A stretch of DNA of 6,326 bases from contig JBCDEF010000160.1 in assembly GCA_039179915.1 (NCBI GenBank), forward strand, positions 1-6,326, in the 5' to 3' direction. Each line of letters starts with the position of its first letter. Positions within the stretch are counted from its first letter, which is position 1. This document shows positions 1-5,470 of this stretch, one piece after another. This stretch comes from JANQQZ01 sp039179915. GTDB lineage: Bacteria; Planctomycetota; Phycisphaerae; Phycisphaerales; UBA1924. The position numbers and the translations under genes are program-made. Under the pieces are notes generated by a model. It ran no database searches. It was not told the origin of the DNA and saw only the letters and a program-made list of their open reading frames with translations.

Positions 1-230
1 GTCGTCTTGCGGGCCGGGGTCTTCCGGGCGGCGGTCTTCCGGGCGGTCGTCGGCTTCTTCGCGGCCGGCTTGCGGGCCGCGGTCTTGCGAGCGGTGGCCG
101 ACTTCTTGGCCGCGGGCTTGGCGGCCGTGCGCTTGGCGGCGGGCTTGCGGCCGCTGGTCCGCTTCGCGGTCGAACGCTTCGCCGCGGCGTTGCGTTTAGC
201 AGCCGGTTTCGAGGATTTCTTGGCCGTCGT
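1..230. repeat. Degenerate tandem repeat coding for the basic protein tail
   Basis: The DNA is made of imperfect units of about 12-24 bp. Read on the plus strand, words such as GTCTTCCGGGCGG and GGCTTGCGGCC recur, and they correspond to the RKTAARK and KPAAK peptide units on the minus strand. Units near the left edge are the most alike, while those near the start codon have diverged. Such arrays change length readily by slippage or recombination, so copy number may vary between strains. The right boundary is approximate. Confidence 0.6.
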
Positions 231-287
231 GCGGGCCGCCGTACGGGCCGGGGTTCGCTTGCTCGTGCTTCGTCGGGTCGTGGCCAT
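1..287 (-). CDS. Histone H1-like Lys/Arg/Ala-rich DNA-binding protein (C-terminus outside window)
   Basis: The minus strand reads ATG at 287-285 and stays open to the left edge, giving 95 complete residues. The protein starts MATTRRSTSKRTPARTAAR and is almost entirely Ala, Lys, Arg, Thr and Pro, in repeats such as KPAAK, ARKTAARK and AKRTAAK. It has no hydrophobic core and no acidic residue. This is the composition of bacterial H1-like proteins (chlamydial Hc2, the AlgP tail, the basic tails of some HU proteins), which bind DNA non-specifically and compact the nucleoid. The start is well supported: AAGGAG lies 6 nt upstream. The basic repeats begin at the N-terminus, so no folded domain precedes them; one could follow beyond the window. 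It is transcribed divergently from the DAHP synthase gene. The nucleoid role is inferred from composition. A ribosome- or RNA-binding basic protein is the alternative. Confidence 0.85.
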   Translation of the reverse strand, partial: MATTRRSTSKRTPARTAARTTAKKSSKPAAKRNAAAKRSTAKRTSGRKPAAKRTAAKPAAKKSATARKTAARKPAAKKPTTARKTAARKTPARKT

Positions 288-293
288 GGATGG

Positions 294-299
294 CTCCTT
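294..299 (-). promoter_or_regulatory. Shine-Dalgarno site of the H1-like gene
   Basis: AAGGAG on the minus strand, separated by 6 nt from the ATG at 287-285. It is a near-ideal ribosome binding site and fixes the start of the H1-like gene. Confidence 0.8.
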
Positions 300-312
300 G
301 CTGCGGGCGACC

Positions 313-341
313 GCCAAGAGCTCCACAAACGAGCTCCTGGC
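313..341 (-). promoter_or_regulatory. Hairpin in the probable 5' leader of the H1-like gene
   Basis: The inverted repeat has GCCAAGAGCTC at 313-323, a 7-nt loop (CACAAAC) at 324-330 and GAGCTCCTGGC at 331-341. On the plus strand the 11-bp stem has one A-C mismatch. In minus-strand RNA that position becomes a G-U wobble, so all 11 pairs form. This points to an RNA structure in the H1-like transcript. It ends 13 nt before the AAGGAG ribosome binding site. Its 5' arm contains its own AGGAG, which is sequestered in the stem. There is no U-tract, so it is not an intrinsic terminator. A DNA operator (repeated GAGCTC) is the alternative. Confidence 0.5.
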
Positions 342-560
342 CAAGGCCCGGCCGATCGGCGCAGAACCGGCGACCACACGCCGACCAGCCCACGCTCATG
401 CCGCTCATCGTCACAACCCCCCCACGCCTTGCGGTTTTTCGGACGACCCGTCAACTTTCTCACCACCCGCCGCCGAGATGCGCGGCCATTGCGCACCCCG
501 CGAGCAACGAACCAGGTTCATCACCACCCCCCCGACCGCCGATCTACGCTTCCGACCCAC

Positions 561-1931
561 ATGAACACACCACAGAACACCGCCGGAGACTGGTCGCCGA
601 CCAGCTGGACCAGCAAGCTCGACCCCCAGCAGGTCGTCTACACCGACCGCGACGCCGTCGAACGCGCCTGCGCCAAGCTCGCCGGCCTCCCGCCGCTCGT
701 CACAAGCTGGGAGATCGACGCCCTCCGCGACCAGATCGCCCAGGCCCAACGCGGCGAGCGCTTCCTGCTCCAGGGCGGCGACTGCGCCGAAAAACTCGAC
801 GACTGCCGGCCCGAGCCGATCACCGCACGGCTCAAGATCCTGCTCCAGATGTCGCTCGTCCTGGTGCACGGCATGGGCAAGCCCGTGGTCCGCGTCGGCC
901 GATTCGCCGGCCAATACGCCAAGCCCCGGTCATCCAAGACCGAGACCAAGTCGGTCGACGGCGCCGACCTCACCCTGCCCAGCTACTTCGGCGACCTGGT
1001 CAACCGCGACGAGTTCACCGCCGAAGCCCGCACCCCCGACCCACACCTGATGGTCCGCGGCTACCAGCACGCCGCGATGACACTCAACTTCATCCGCGCC
1101 CTGATCGACGGCGGCTTCGCCGACCTGCACCACCCCGAATACTGGGACCTCTCGTTCATGGGCTCGGCCAAGCTCGAGCCGCCCCTCCGCGAGCAGTACC
1201 AGCGCATGACCCGCGAGCTCGCCGGCGCGCTCAAATTCATGGAGAACCTCGGCGAGCAAGCCGTCGACGACCTCACCCGCGTCGACTTCTTCACCAGTCA
1301 CGAGGGCCTGAATCTTCTGTATGAGTCCGCCCAGACCCGGCAGGTCCCCCGCAAGCCGGGCTACTACGACCTGACCACGCACCTGCCGTGGATCGGCGAG
1401 CGCACCCGCGACCTCGGCGGCGCCCACATCGAGTTCTTCCGCGGCATCCGCAACCCCGTCGGCATCAAGCTCGGGCCGACCGCCGACGGCGAGACCGTTA
1501 ACACGCTCCTCGACCGCCTCAACCCGATCAACGAGCCCGGCAAGATCGTCCTGATCGTGCGCATGGGCGCCGAGAAAGCCCAGACCACCCTCGCCCCGCT
1601 CGTCGAATCGGTGAAAGACCGGCCCGTGCTCTGGGTCTCCGACCCGATGCACGGCAACACCCGATCGACCGCGTCGGGCCACAAGACGCGGTCCGTCGAC
1701 GACATCCGCACCGAGCTCGAGGCCAGCATCCATACCCACCGACGCCTCGGCACCCACCTCGGCGGCGTGCACCTCGAGCTCACCGGCGAGGACGTCACCG
1801 AGTGCATCGGCGGCGCGGCCGACATCACCGAAGACCAGCTCGACGACAACTACGCCACCGCCCTCGACCCGCGCCTGAACTACCAGCAGGCCCTCGAACT
1901 GGCTTTCCTGATCGCAGACAAGCTCGGCTGA
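561..1931 (+). CDS. aroG: Class II 3-deoxy-7-phosphoheptulonate (DAHP) synthase
   Basis: The enzyme condenses phosphoenolpyruvate with erythrose 4-phosphate to DAHP, the first committed step of the shikimate pathway, in the cytoplasm. At 456 residues it has the normal length for the class II (plant and Mycobacterium type) family. It opens with the typical N-terminal signature WSPTSW (residues 11-16). Residues matching the M. tuberculosis active site are present: metal ligands Cys75 (GGDCAE), His364 (DPMHGNT), Glu406 (HLELTGE) and Asp436 (DPRLN), and phosphate or substrate residues Arg114, Arg281, Lys303 (GIKLGP) and Arg334. I chose ATG 561 because the family starts just before WSP; the frame is open back to a TTG at 429, but that extension is low-complexity. 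No Shine-Dalgarno precedes 561. The symbol follows mycobacterial use, and class II enzymes are named variously. The gene stands alone and converges on the HIT gene. Confidence 0.96.
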   Translation: MNTPQNTAGDWSPTSWTSKLDPQQVVYTDRDAVERACAKLAGLPPLVTSWEIDALRDQIAQAQRGERFLLQGGDCAEKLDDCRPEPITARLKILLQMSLVLVHGMGKPVVRVGRFAGQYAKPRSSKTETKSVDGADLTLPSYFGDLVNRDEFTAEARTPDPHLMVRGYQHAAMTLNFIRALIDGGFADLHHPEYWDLSFMGSAKLEPPLREQYQRMTRELAGALKFMENLGEQAVDDLTRVDFFTSHEGLNLLYESAQTRQVPRKPGYYDLTTHLPWIGERTRDLGGAHIEFFRGIRNPVGIKLGPTADGETVNTLLDRLNPINEPGKIVLIVRMGAEKAQTTLAPLVESVKDRPVLWVSDPMHGNTRSTASGHKTRSVDDIRTELEASIHTHRRLGTHLGGVHLELTGEDVTECIGGAADITEDQLDDNYATALDPRLNYQQALELAFLIADKLG

Positions 1932-1984
1932 TCGATCTCGTCCCGACAAACCCGAACCGCAAGCATGACATCCGCATCTCGACG

Positions 1985-2006
1985 AGCCTGAAGCGCAAGC
2001 GAGGGA
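1985..2006 (+). repeat. Possible planctomycete interspersed short repeat
   Basis: The 22-nt stretch contains the core GAAGCGCAAGCGAGGGA (1990-2006). In one frame it would spell SLKRKRG, a peptide I recall from spurious short proteins in planctomycete genomes, where closely related intergenic words (AAGCG[CT]AAGCGAGGGA) occur many times. It sits in the 93-bp gap between two convergent genes, the usual site for such elements. Only one copy is visible here. Directly after it GGGA-ATTC-TCCC could form a 4-bp stem, too weak for a terminator. The repeat identity is from memory. Confidence 0.45.
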
Positions 2007-2024
2007 ATTCTCCCCCTTCCGCCC

Positions 2025-2609
2025 CTACTTCATCGCATCCCGATACCGCGAAAACATGTCATCCAGCGAGCTCGGCAGCACGCGCACCTCCGCCACGCTC
2101 GTCATGAAGTTCACGTCGCCGCCCCACCGCGGCACCAGGTGCACGTGCACGTGCTGCGGCACGCCCGCGCCGGCGGCCCGGCCCTGGTTCAGGCCCACGT
2201 TCACGCCGTGCGGCTCCAGCGCGCGTTCGACCAGGCCCATCGCCCGATCGACCAGGCCCCACAGCGCCGCCCGCTCGGCCTCTGCATAGTCCAGCAGCCG
2301 AACGCGGCTCTCGCCGAGCGCCACGAGCAAATGCCCGTTCGCGTACGGGTACCGGTTCAGGAAGATCATGCCCTCGGCCGTCCGCACGATCACGTGGTTC
2401 CGCTCGTCGTCCTCGGGGGTCAGCCAGTAGTCGCGGATAAAGCAGCCGGTGTTGGGCTTGGCCTTCGCGGCCGCGTCGGCCTTCTCGACCCGGTCGAGCT
2501 CCTGCAGATACCGCAACCGCCAGGGCGCATCCATCCGATCCGCACCGGGGCCGTCGGCACCGTCCACGGGCTTGAACGGGTTCTCGGACGCTCGTTTTTC
2601 GTCGGCCAT
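2025..2609 (-). CDS. HIT-family nucleotide hydrolase/phosphorylase (Ap4A-type)
   Basis: This 194-residue protein has the histidine triad QHVHVHLVPRW at residues 152-162, with His153, His155 and His157; by family knowledge the middle His155 is the nucleophile attacking a nucleotide alpha-phosphate. Other blocks are APWRLRYL (28-35), FLNRYPYANGHLLV (83-96), NVGLNQGRAAGAG (137-149) and the tail NFMTSVAEVRVLP (167-179). Together they match the branch that includes mycobacterial Ap4A phosphorylase Rv2613c, so diadenosine polyphosphates are plausible substrates. That branch usually has a CxxC zinc pair after the APWR block; here only Cys56 (GCFIRDYW) remains. The start at 2609 is preceded by AGGA at a 9-nt spacing. 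Met26 (2534), directly before the APWR block, is a possible alternative start that would remove a charged, low-complexity leader. It is divergent from the CBS gene. Confidence 0.9.
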   Translation of the reverse strand: MADEKRASENPFKPVDGADGPGADRMDAPWRLRYLQELDRVEKADAAAKAKPNTGCFIRDYWLTPEDDERNHVIVRTAEGMIFLNRYPYANGHLLVALGESRVRLLDYAEAERAALWGLVDRAMGLVERALEPHGVNVGLNQGRAAGAGVPQHVHVHLVPRWGGDVNFMTSVAEVRVLPSSLDDMFSRYRDAMK

Positions 2610-2659
2610 ATCGCCCGATCCTACTCCATCAGCCCCGCACGAAGACCGATAGGCCCCGC
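2610..2659. promoter_or_regulatory. Compact divergent promoter region, HIT and CBS genes
   Basis: Only 50 bp separate two divergent start codons, so the promoters must overlap or extend into the coding regions. On the minus strand TAGGAT (2623-2618) lies 8 nt before the HIT ATG and could be a -10 for a nearly leaderless transcript. AGGA, inside the same stretch, could instead be its ribosome site. On the plus side only a weak AGG (2651-2653) precedes the CBS start, 6 nt upstream. Confidence 0.35.
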
Positions 2660-3145
2660 ATGGACCAGAACGATCGCGTCTGCCTCGACAAGGAAAGCAC
2701 GATCCACGCCGCGATGACCCACGCCGTGGTCACCGTGAAGATGGACGACTCGCTCCAGGCCGTCCGCGCGCTCTTCAACGAGCACACCTTCCATCACCTG
2801 ATCGTGGTCGAGGACAGCAAGGCCGTCGGCGTGCTCAGCGAGCGCGACCTGCTCAAGCACGTCAGCCCCTTCATCGACCAGATGTCCGAGCGCAAGCAGG
2901 ACACCTGGACGCTCAACAAGCGCGTCCACCAGATCATGAACCGCGACCTGGTCTGGGCCGCCGAGGACACCACGGTCTACGAGGCCTGCCTGATGATGGC
3001 CGCCAACAGCATCTCCTGCCTGCCCGTGCTGGACCAGCGCAGCCGCCCGGTCGGCATCGTCACCGCCCGCGACCTGCTCCGCTGGCTCGCCGACCAGCTC
3101 GAGCCCGAGGCCGGCGAGGGCTTCGTCCGCGACCCCGCCGCCTGA
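2660..3145 (+). CDS. Stand-alone protein with paired CBS domains
   Basis: The 161 residues are nearly all taken up by two CBS domains. The first spans about residues 15-70 (AAMTHAVVTVKMDDSLQAV to GVLSERDLLKHV) and the second about 90-143 (IMNRDLVWAAEDTTVYEA to GIVTARDLLRWL). Both carry the G-h-h-S/T-x-x-D element that contacts the ribose and phosphate of adenine nucleotides: GVLSERD with Asp63 and GIVTARD with Asp138. A tandem CBS pair forms a Bateman module that typically senses AMP, ATP or S-adenosylmethionine and controls a partner. There is no fused catalytic or DNA-binding domain, no signal peptide and no membrane segment, so it must act in trans on an unknown partner. ATG 2660 has only a weak AGG 6 nt upstream. 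A spacer rich in charged residues (71-89) separates the domains. It converges on the DinB gene, 29 nt away. Confidence 0.92.
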   Translation: MDQNDRVCLDKESTIHAAMTHAVVTVKMDDSLQAVRALFNEHTFHHLIVVEDSKAVGVLSERDLLKHVSPFIDQMSERKQDTWTLNKRVHQIMNRDLVWAAEDTTVYEACLMMAANSISCLPVLDQRSRPVGIVTARDLLRWLADQLEPEAGEGFVRDPAA

Positions 3146-3174
3146 TGAGAGGCAGATCGCTCAGACGCCGCCCG

Positions 3175-3687
3175 CTACGCGCGGTCCGGGTCTCGGTACG
3201 AAAAGAAGATGAAGTCCGTCACCGCCGGCTCGCCGCCCGCGCGGCCGACCAGCATCGCCACCTGCCCGCGGTGATACGTCGCGTGGTTGAACACATGCGT
3301 CACGATGTCCGACACGCGTGTGCTGTGCGGCCGACCGGCCGTGTTCTGATAGCTCGCCACGCGTGAAAGCTCGGCGTCTGTCAGCTCGTCGATATAGCCC
3401 GACCAGGCCGTATCCGCCTCGGCCGTCATCGACTCGGCCGCGCTGATCGTCATGCTCTCGAAAAACAGACGCTCGGGCCGCTGGCACAGCGCTTTCGCGT
3501 AGCTTGTCAGCCGCCACAGCCATTCCAGCCTCGCCGCCTGCACGTGCGCCGCGATCGCCATCGCCCGTTGGCTGTCCGCGCCGCTCCGCGACTCCGCGGC
3601 GATGCTCGCCAGCGACGCCACCACCGCCGCCCCGCACTCGCGCTCGTACACCATCAGCCGCTGGTACCGCTCGACGACCGCGCTCAT
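3175..3687 (-). CDS. DinB/YfiT-like putative metalloenzyme
   Basis: The 170-residue protein has the DinB four-helix-bundle pattern. Its best signature is HVFNHATYHRGQVAML (131-146), followed by PAVTDFIFF (154-162). Family metal ligands would be His48 on the second helix and His135 and His139 of the NHxxYHRGQ motif. The DinB/YfiT superfamily includes thiol-dependent transferases and hydrolases that use cofactors such as bacillithiol or mycothiol; most members have no known reaction, and no substrate can be assigned here. Its start overlaps the pdxJ stop by 4 nt (ATGA, 3684-3687), so translation is probably coupled to pdxJ. A strong GGGAGGAG lies 7 nt upstream, inside pdxJ. It is the last gene of the clpS-dehydrogenase-pdxJ block and ends 29 nt from the convergent CBS stop. 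No intrinsic terminator is visible in that gap. Confidence 0.88.
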   Translation of the reverse strand: MSAVVERYQRLMVYERECGAAVVASLASIAAESRSGADSQRAMAIAAHVQAARLEWLWRLTSYAKALCQRPERLFFESMTISAAESMTAEADTAWSGYIDELTDAELSRVASYQNTAGRPHSTRVSDIVTHVFNHATYHRGQVAMLVGRAGGEPAVTDFIFFSYRDPDRA

Positions 3688-4487
3688 GCGCCCGCTCCTC
3701 CCGCCGCCGACCGCATCACGGCCTTCATCTCGCGCACCGCCTCACGCAGCCCGGCGTACACCGCGCGGCTCACGATCGAGTGCCCGATGTGCAGCTCCTC
3801 GATGCCCTCGAGCGCCGCGACAGGCTCCACGTTGTGGTAGTTCAGCGCGTGCCCCGCGTTGAACCGCATGCCAGCCGCCCGGATCTGCTCGCCCGCCGTG
3901 CGCACGCGGCCGAGCGCCGCCGCCAGCGCCGCACGCCGGAAGTCGCCGCCTTCTGCCGACCACGCATGCGCATAGGGCCCGGTATGCACCTCGCAGATAT
4001 CAAAACCCGCCTCCACGGCCGCCTCGACTTGCCCCGGCTCCGCGTCGATAAACGCGCTGACCAGCATGCCCCCGTCCCGTAGCGTCGCGACGACGTCACG
4101 CATCCGAGCGAGCTGGCCCGCGACATCCAGCCCGCCCTCGGTCGTCACCTCGTTGCGGCCCTCGGGCACCAGCATCGCCGTGTGCGGACCGATCCGCCGG
4201 GCGATCCCGATCATCTCGTCCGTCGCCGCCATCTCGAAGTTCAGCTTGACCTTCACCAGCGGCTTGAGCAGCTCGACATCGCGGTCCTGGATGTGCCGGC
4301 GGTCCTCGCGGAGGTGCACCGTGATCCCGTCCGCTCCGCCCAGCTCCGCCTCGTGCGCCGCCCGCACCGGGTCGGGCTCGCCGAACCGGTGCAGCGCGTC
4401 GGCCCCGATATCCCGATACCGCGCCTGCCGCACCGTCGCGACGTGATCGATATTCACCCCGAGCTGCACCGGCCGCCGCGTCGTCAT
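3684..4487 (-). CDS. pdxJ: Pyridoxine 5'-phosphate synthase PdxJ
   Basis: PdxJ condenses 1-deoxyxylulose 5-phosphate with 3-amino-2-oxopropyl phosphate to pyridoxine 5'-phosphate, the ring-closing step of the DXP-dependent vitamin B6 pathway. The 267 residues form the expected TIM barrel, with the landmarks LGVNIDHVATVRQAR (9-23), GADGITVHLREDRRHIQDRD (51-70), EVTTEGGLDVAGQ (113-125) and FNAGHALNYHN (209-219). Matches to the E. coli catalytic residues are His58 (His45), Glu85 (Glu72), Glu166 (Glu153) and His213 (His193). Between RQAR and EPDPV there are 13 more residues than in the E. coli protein (about 24-36). ATG 4487 gives the usual short lead before GVNIDH. No Shine-Dalgarno is present; TAGACT ends 6 nt upstream instead. 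It lies 28 nt downstream of the 2-hydroxyacid dehydrogenase and overlaps the DinB start. Confidence 0.97.
   Translation of the reverse strand: MTTRRPVQLGVNIDHVATVRQARYRDIGADALHRFGEPDPVRAAHEAELGGADGITVHLREDRRHIQDRDVELLKPLVKVKLNFEMAATDEMIGIARRIGPHTAMLVPEGRNEVTTEGGLDVAGQLARMRDVVATLRDGGMLVSAFIDAEPGQVEAAVEAGFDICEVHTGPYAHAWSAEGGDFRRAALAAALGRVRTAGEQIRAAGMRFNAGHALNYHNVEPVAALEGIEELHIGHSIVSRAVYAGLREAVREMKAVMRSAAGGAGA
3695..3702 (-). promoter_or_regulatory. Shine-Dalgarno site of the DinB gene inside pdxJ
   Basis: GGGAGGAG on the minus strand, 7 nt before the DinB ATG (3687-3685) and within the last codons of pdxJ (the Ala/Gly-rich tail). It supports the DinB start and efficient re-initiation after pdxJ. 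Confidence 0.8.
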
Positions 4488-4493
4488 GCCGCA

Positions 4494-4499
4494 AGTCTA
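4494..4499 (-). promoter_or_regulatory. Candidate -10 element for a leaderless pdxJ transcript
   Basis: TAGACT on the minus strand ends exactly 6 nt before the pdxJ ATG, so transcription would start at or beside the A of the start codon. pdxJ has no Shine-Dalgarno. clpS shows the same arrangement with TAGAAT. No clear -35 is visible, and the site lies in the 28-nt gap after the dehydrogenase gene, so it would be an internal promoter. Confidence 0.4.
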
Positions 4500-4515
4500 C
4501 TCGCCCGGCCGCCGC

Positions 4516-5460
4516 TCACACGGCCGCGTGCTTCGGCTCCTCGCCGTCGAGCACCCGCCACACGTCGCGCACCACCCAGCTCATCGCCCGCTTCGCGCTC
4601 GCCGTCGCGCCCGCGATGTGCGGGCTCAGGTGCACGTTGGCGATCTCCAGCAGCGGGCTGGTCGGCACGATCGGCTCGCGCTCGTGCACGTCCAGCATCG
4701 CGCACGCACCGGGGTGCTCGACCATAAACTCCGCGCACGCCACCGGCTCGACCACGAAGCCCCGGCTCGTGTTGATGAACACGACGTCCGACTTCATCCG
4801 CCCGAACGCGTCCATCGCCAGCAGGTGCCGGTTGCCGGGCCGGCCGTCGACGTGCACGCTGATCACGTCCGCCGTTTCGCACAGCGCCCGCAGCGGGACC
4901 TGCTTCCCGCACCCCTGCCCGCGCGGCTCGAGATCCGTGTAGACCACAAGCATGCCCAGCGACCGGGCGACGTCGGCAACCCGCGAGCCGATCCGGCCCA
5001 TGCCGACGACGCCCATCGTCAGATCCGCGAGCTGCCGCGGCGCGATCAGATCGTTCCGCAGCGACTGCCATGCCGCCAGATCGCCCAGCGGCGTGTCGAG
5101 AAACACCCGCGGCCGCAGCGCGTCGAGCATCATCGCCACGACATATTCGACCACCGCGGCCGTGTTCGCGCCGGGCGTGTGGACCACCCGCACGCCGCGG
5201 GCGCCGCACGCCGCGAGATCGACGTTGTCCAGCCCGACCCCCGCGCGGCCGACGACGCTCAAGCTGGGCGCGCGCTCGAGCATCGCCGCGTCGACTTCCG
5301 TGTACGTCCGGATGACAAGCCCGTACGCCGCGGCGAGCAGCAGGTCGAAACCGGTTTCGTCAGAGCCGCAGCGGACCAGCTCACAGCGCTCCGACAGCCA
5401 CGCGGCCGCGTCCGCGTCGAGGTCCTCGGTCTGGATCACCAATGGGCGATCGCCCGTCAT
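4516..5460 (-). CDS. D-isomer-specific 2-hydroxyacid dehydrogenase (SerA/PdxB-like)
   Basis: This NAD-dependent 2-hydroxyacid dehydrogenase has 314 residues from ATG 5460. The substrate-domain motif VGRAGVGLDNVDL spans 70-82. The Rossmann motif GMGRIG is at 153-158, with Asp176 (YTD) placed to select NAD over NADP. Catalytic residues are Arg233 (NTSRG), Glu262 (DVHEREP) and His281 (SPHIAG). It has no C-terminal ACT domain (as in SerA) and no PdxB dimerisation domain. Substrate is therefore open: 3-phosphoglycerate, 4-phosphoerythronate, or a general 2-keto acid such as hydroxypyruvate. Lying 28 nt upstream of pdxJ, it may supply the vitamin B6 pathway (PdxB-type step) or serine synthesis. A second in-frame ATG at 5502 would overlap clpS by 32 nt and add 14 unremarkable residues. 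I prefer 5460 because it begins just before the first beta strand (PLVIQTEDL). Neither start has a good ribosome binding site. Confidence 0.92.
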   Translation of the reverse strand: MTGDRPLVIQTEDLDADAAAWLSERCELVRCGSDETGFDLLLAAAYGLVIRTYTEVDAAMLERAPSLSVVGRAGVGLDNVDLAACGARGVRVVHTPGANTAAVVEYVVAMMLDALRPRVFLDTPLGDLAAWQSLRNDLIAPRQLADLTMGVVGMGRIGSRVADVARSLGMLVVYTDLEPRGQGCGKQVPLRALCETADVISVHVDGRPGNRHLLAMDAFGRMKSDVVFINTSRGFVVEPVACAEFMVEHPGACAMLDVHEREPIVPTSPLLEIANVHLSPHIAGATASAKRAMSWVVRDVWRVLDGEEPKHAAV

Positions 5461-5470
5461 GCGCCGCCGA

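Larger units (their letters stand above)
288..560. other. Divergent intergenic region between the H1-like and DAHP synthase genes
   Basis: This 273-bp region should hold the promoters of both flanking genes. Besides the 313-341 hairpin it contains a perfect 10-bp palindrome, GCCGATCGGC, at 351-360 and two runs of seven C at 417-423 and 527-533. A TTGACG (-35-like) occurs on the minus strand at 454-449, but no acceptable -10 lies at the right distance. On the plus strand TACGCT at 545-550 (TANNNT type) ends 10 nt before the DAHP synthase ATG. The open frame from 429 to 560 joined to DAHP synthase looks like chance and has no family counterpart. No promoter can be called with confidence. Confidence 0.4.

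Noticed and set aside
196..414. A small minus-strand open frame starting upstream of the H1-like gene
   Set aside because: It runs through the H1-like gene in another frame and ends early, whereas the H1-like frame has a clear ribosome site and a coherent composition.
429..560. A 44-residue N-terminal extension of DAHP synthase from a TTG codon
   Set aside because: The sequence is low-complexity (Arg, Thr, Pro, His), has no counterpart in the family, and ATG 561 lies just before the conserved WSPTSW.
930..1949. A 339-codon minus-strand open frame opposite DAHP synthase
   Set aside because: It is antisense to a gene with all active-site residues in place; its Val/Gly/Glu-rich composition is the mirror of DAHP synthase codons.
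1932..2024. An intrinsic terminator shared by the convergent DAHP synthase and HIT genes
   Set aside because: Only a 4-bp stem (GGGA-ATTC-TCCC) and a distant CTCGTC/GACGAG pair are present, with no T-tract on either strand.
1802..2107. A small plus-strand open frame containing SLKRKRG
   Set aside because: It overlaps the ends of two convergent genes; the peptide arises from the intergenic repeat-like element and is not a real protein.
3146..3174. A terminator between the convergent CBS and DinB genes
   Set aside because: The 29-nt gap has no stable inverted repeat and no T-tract.
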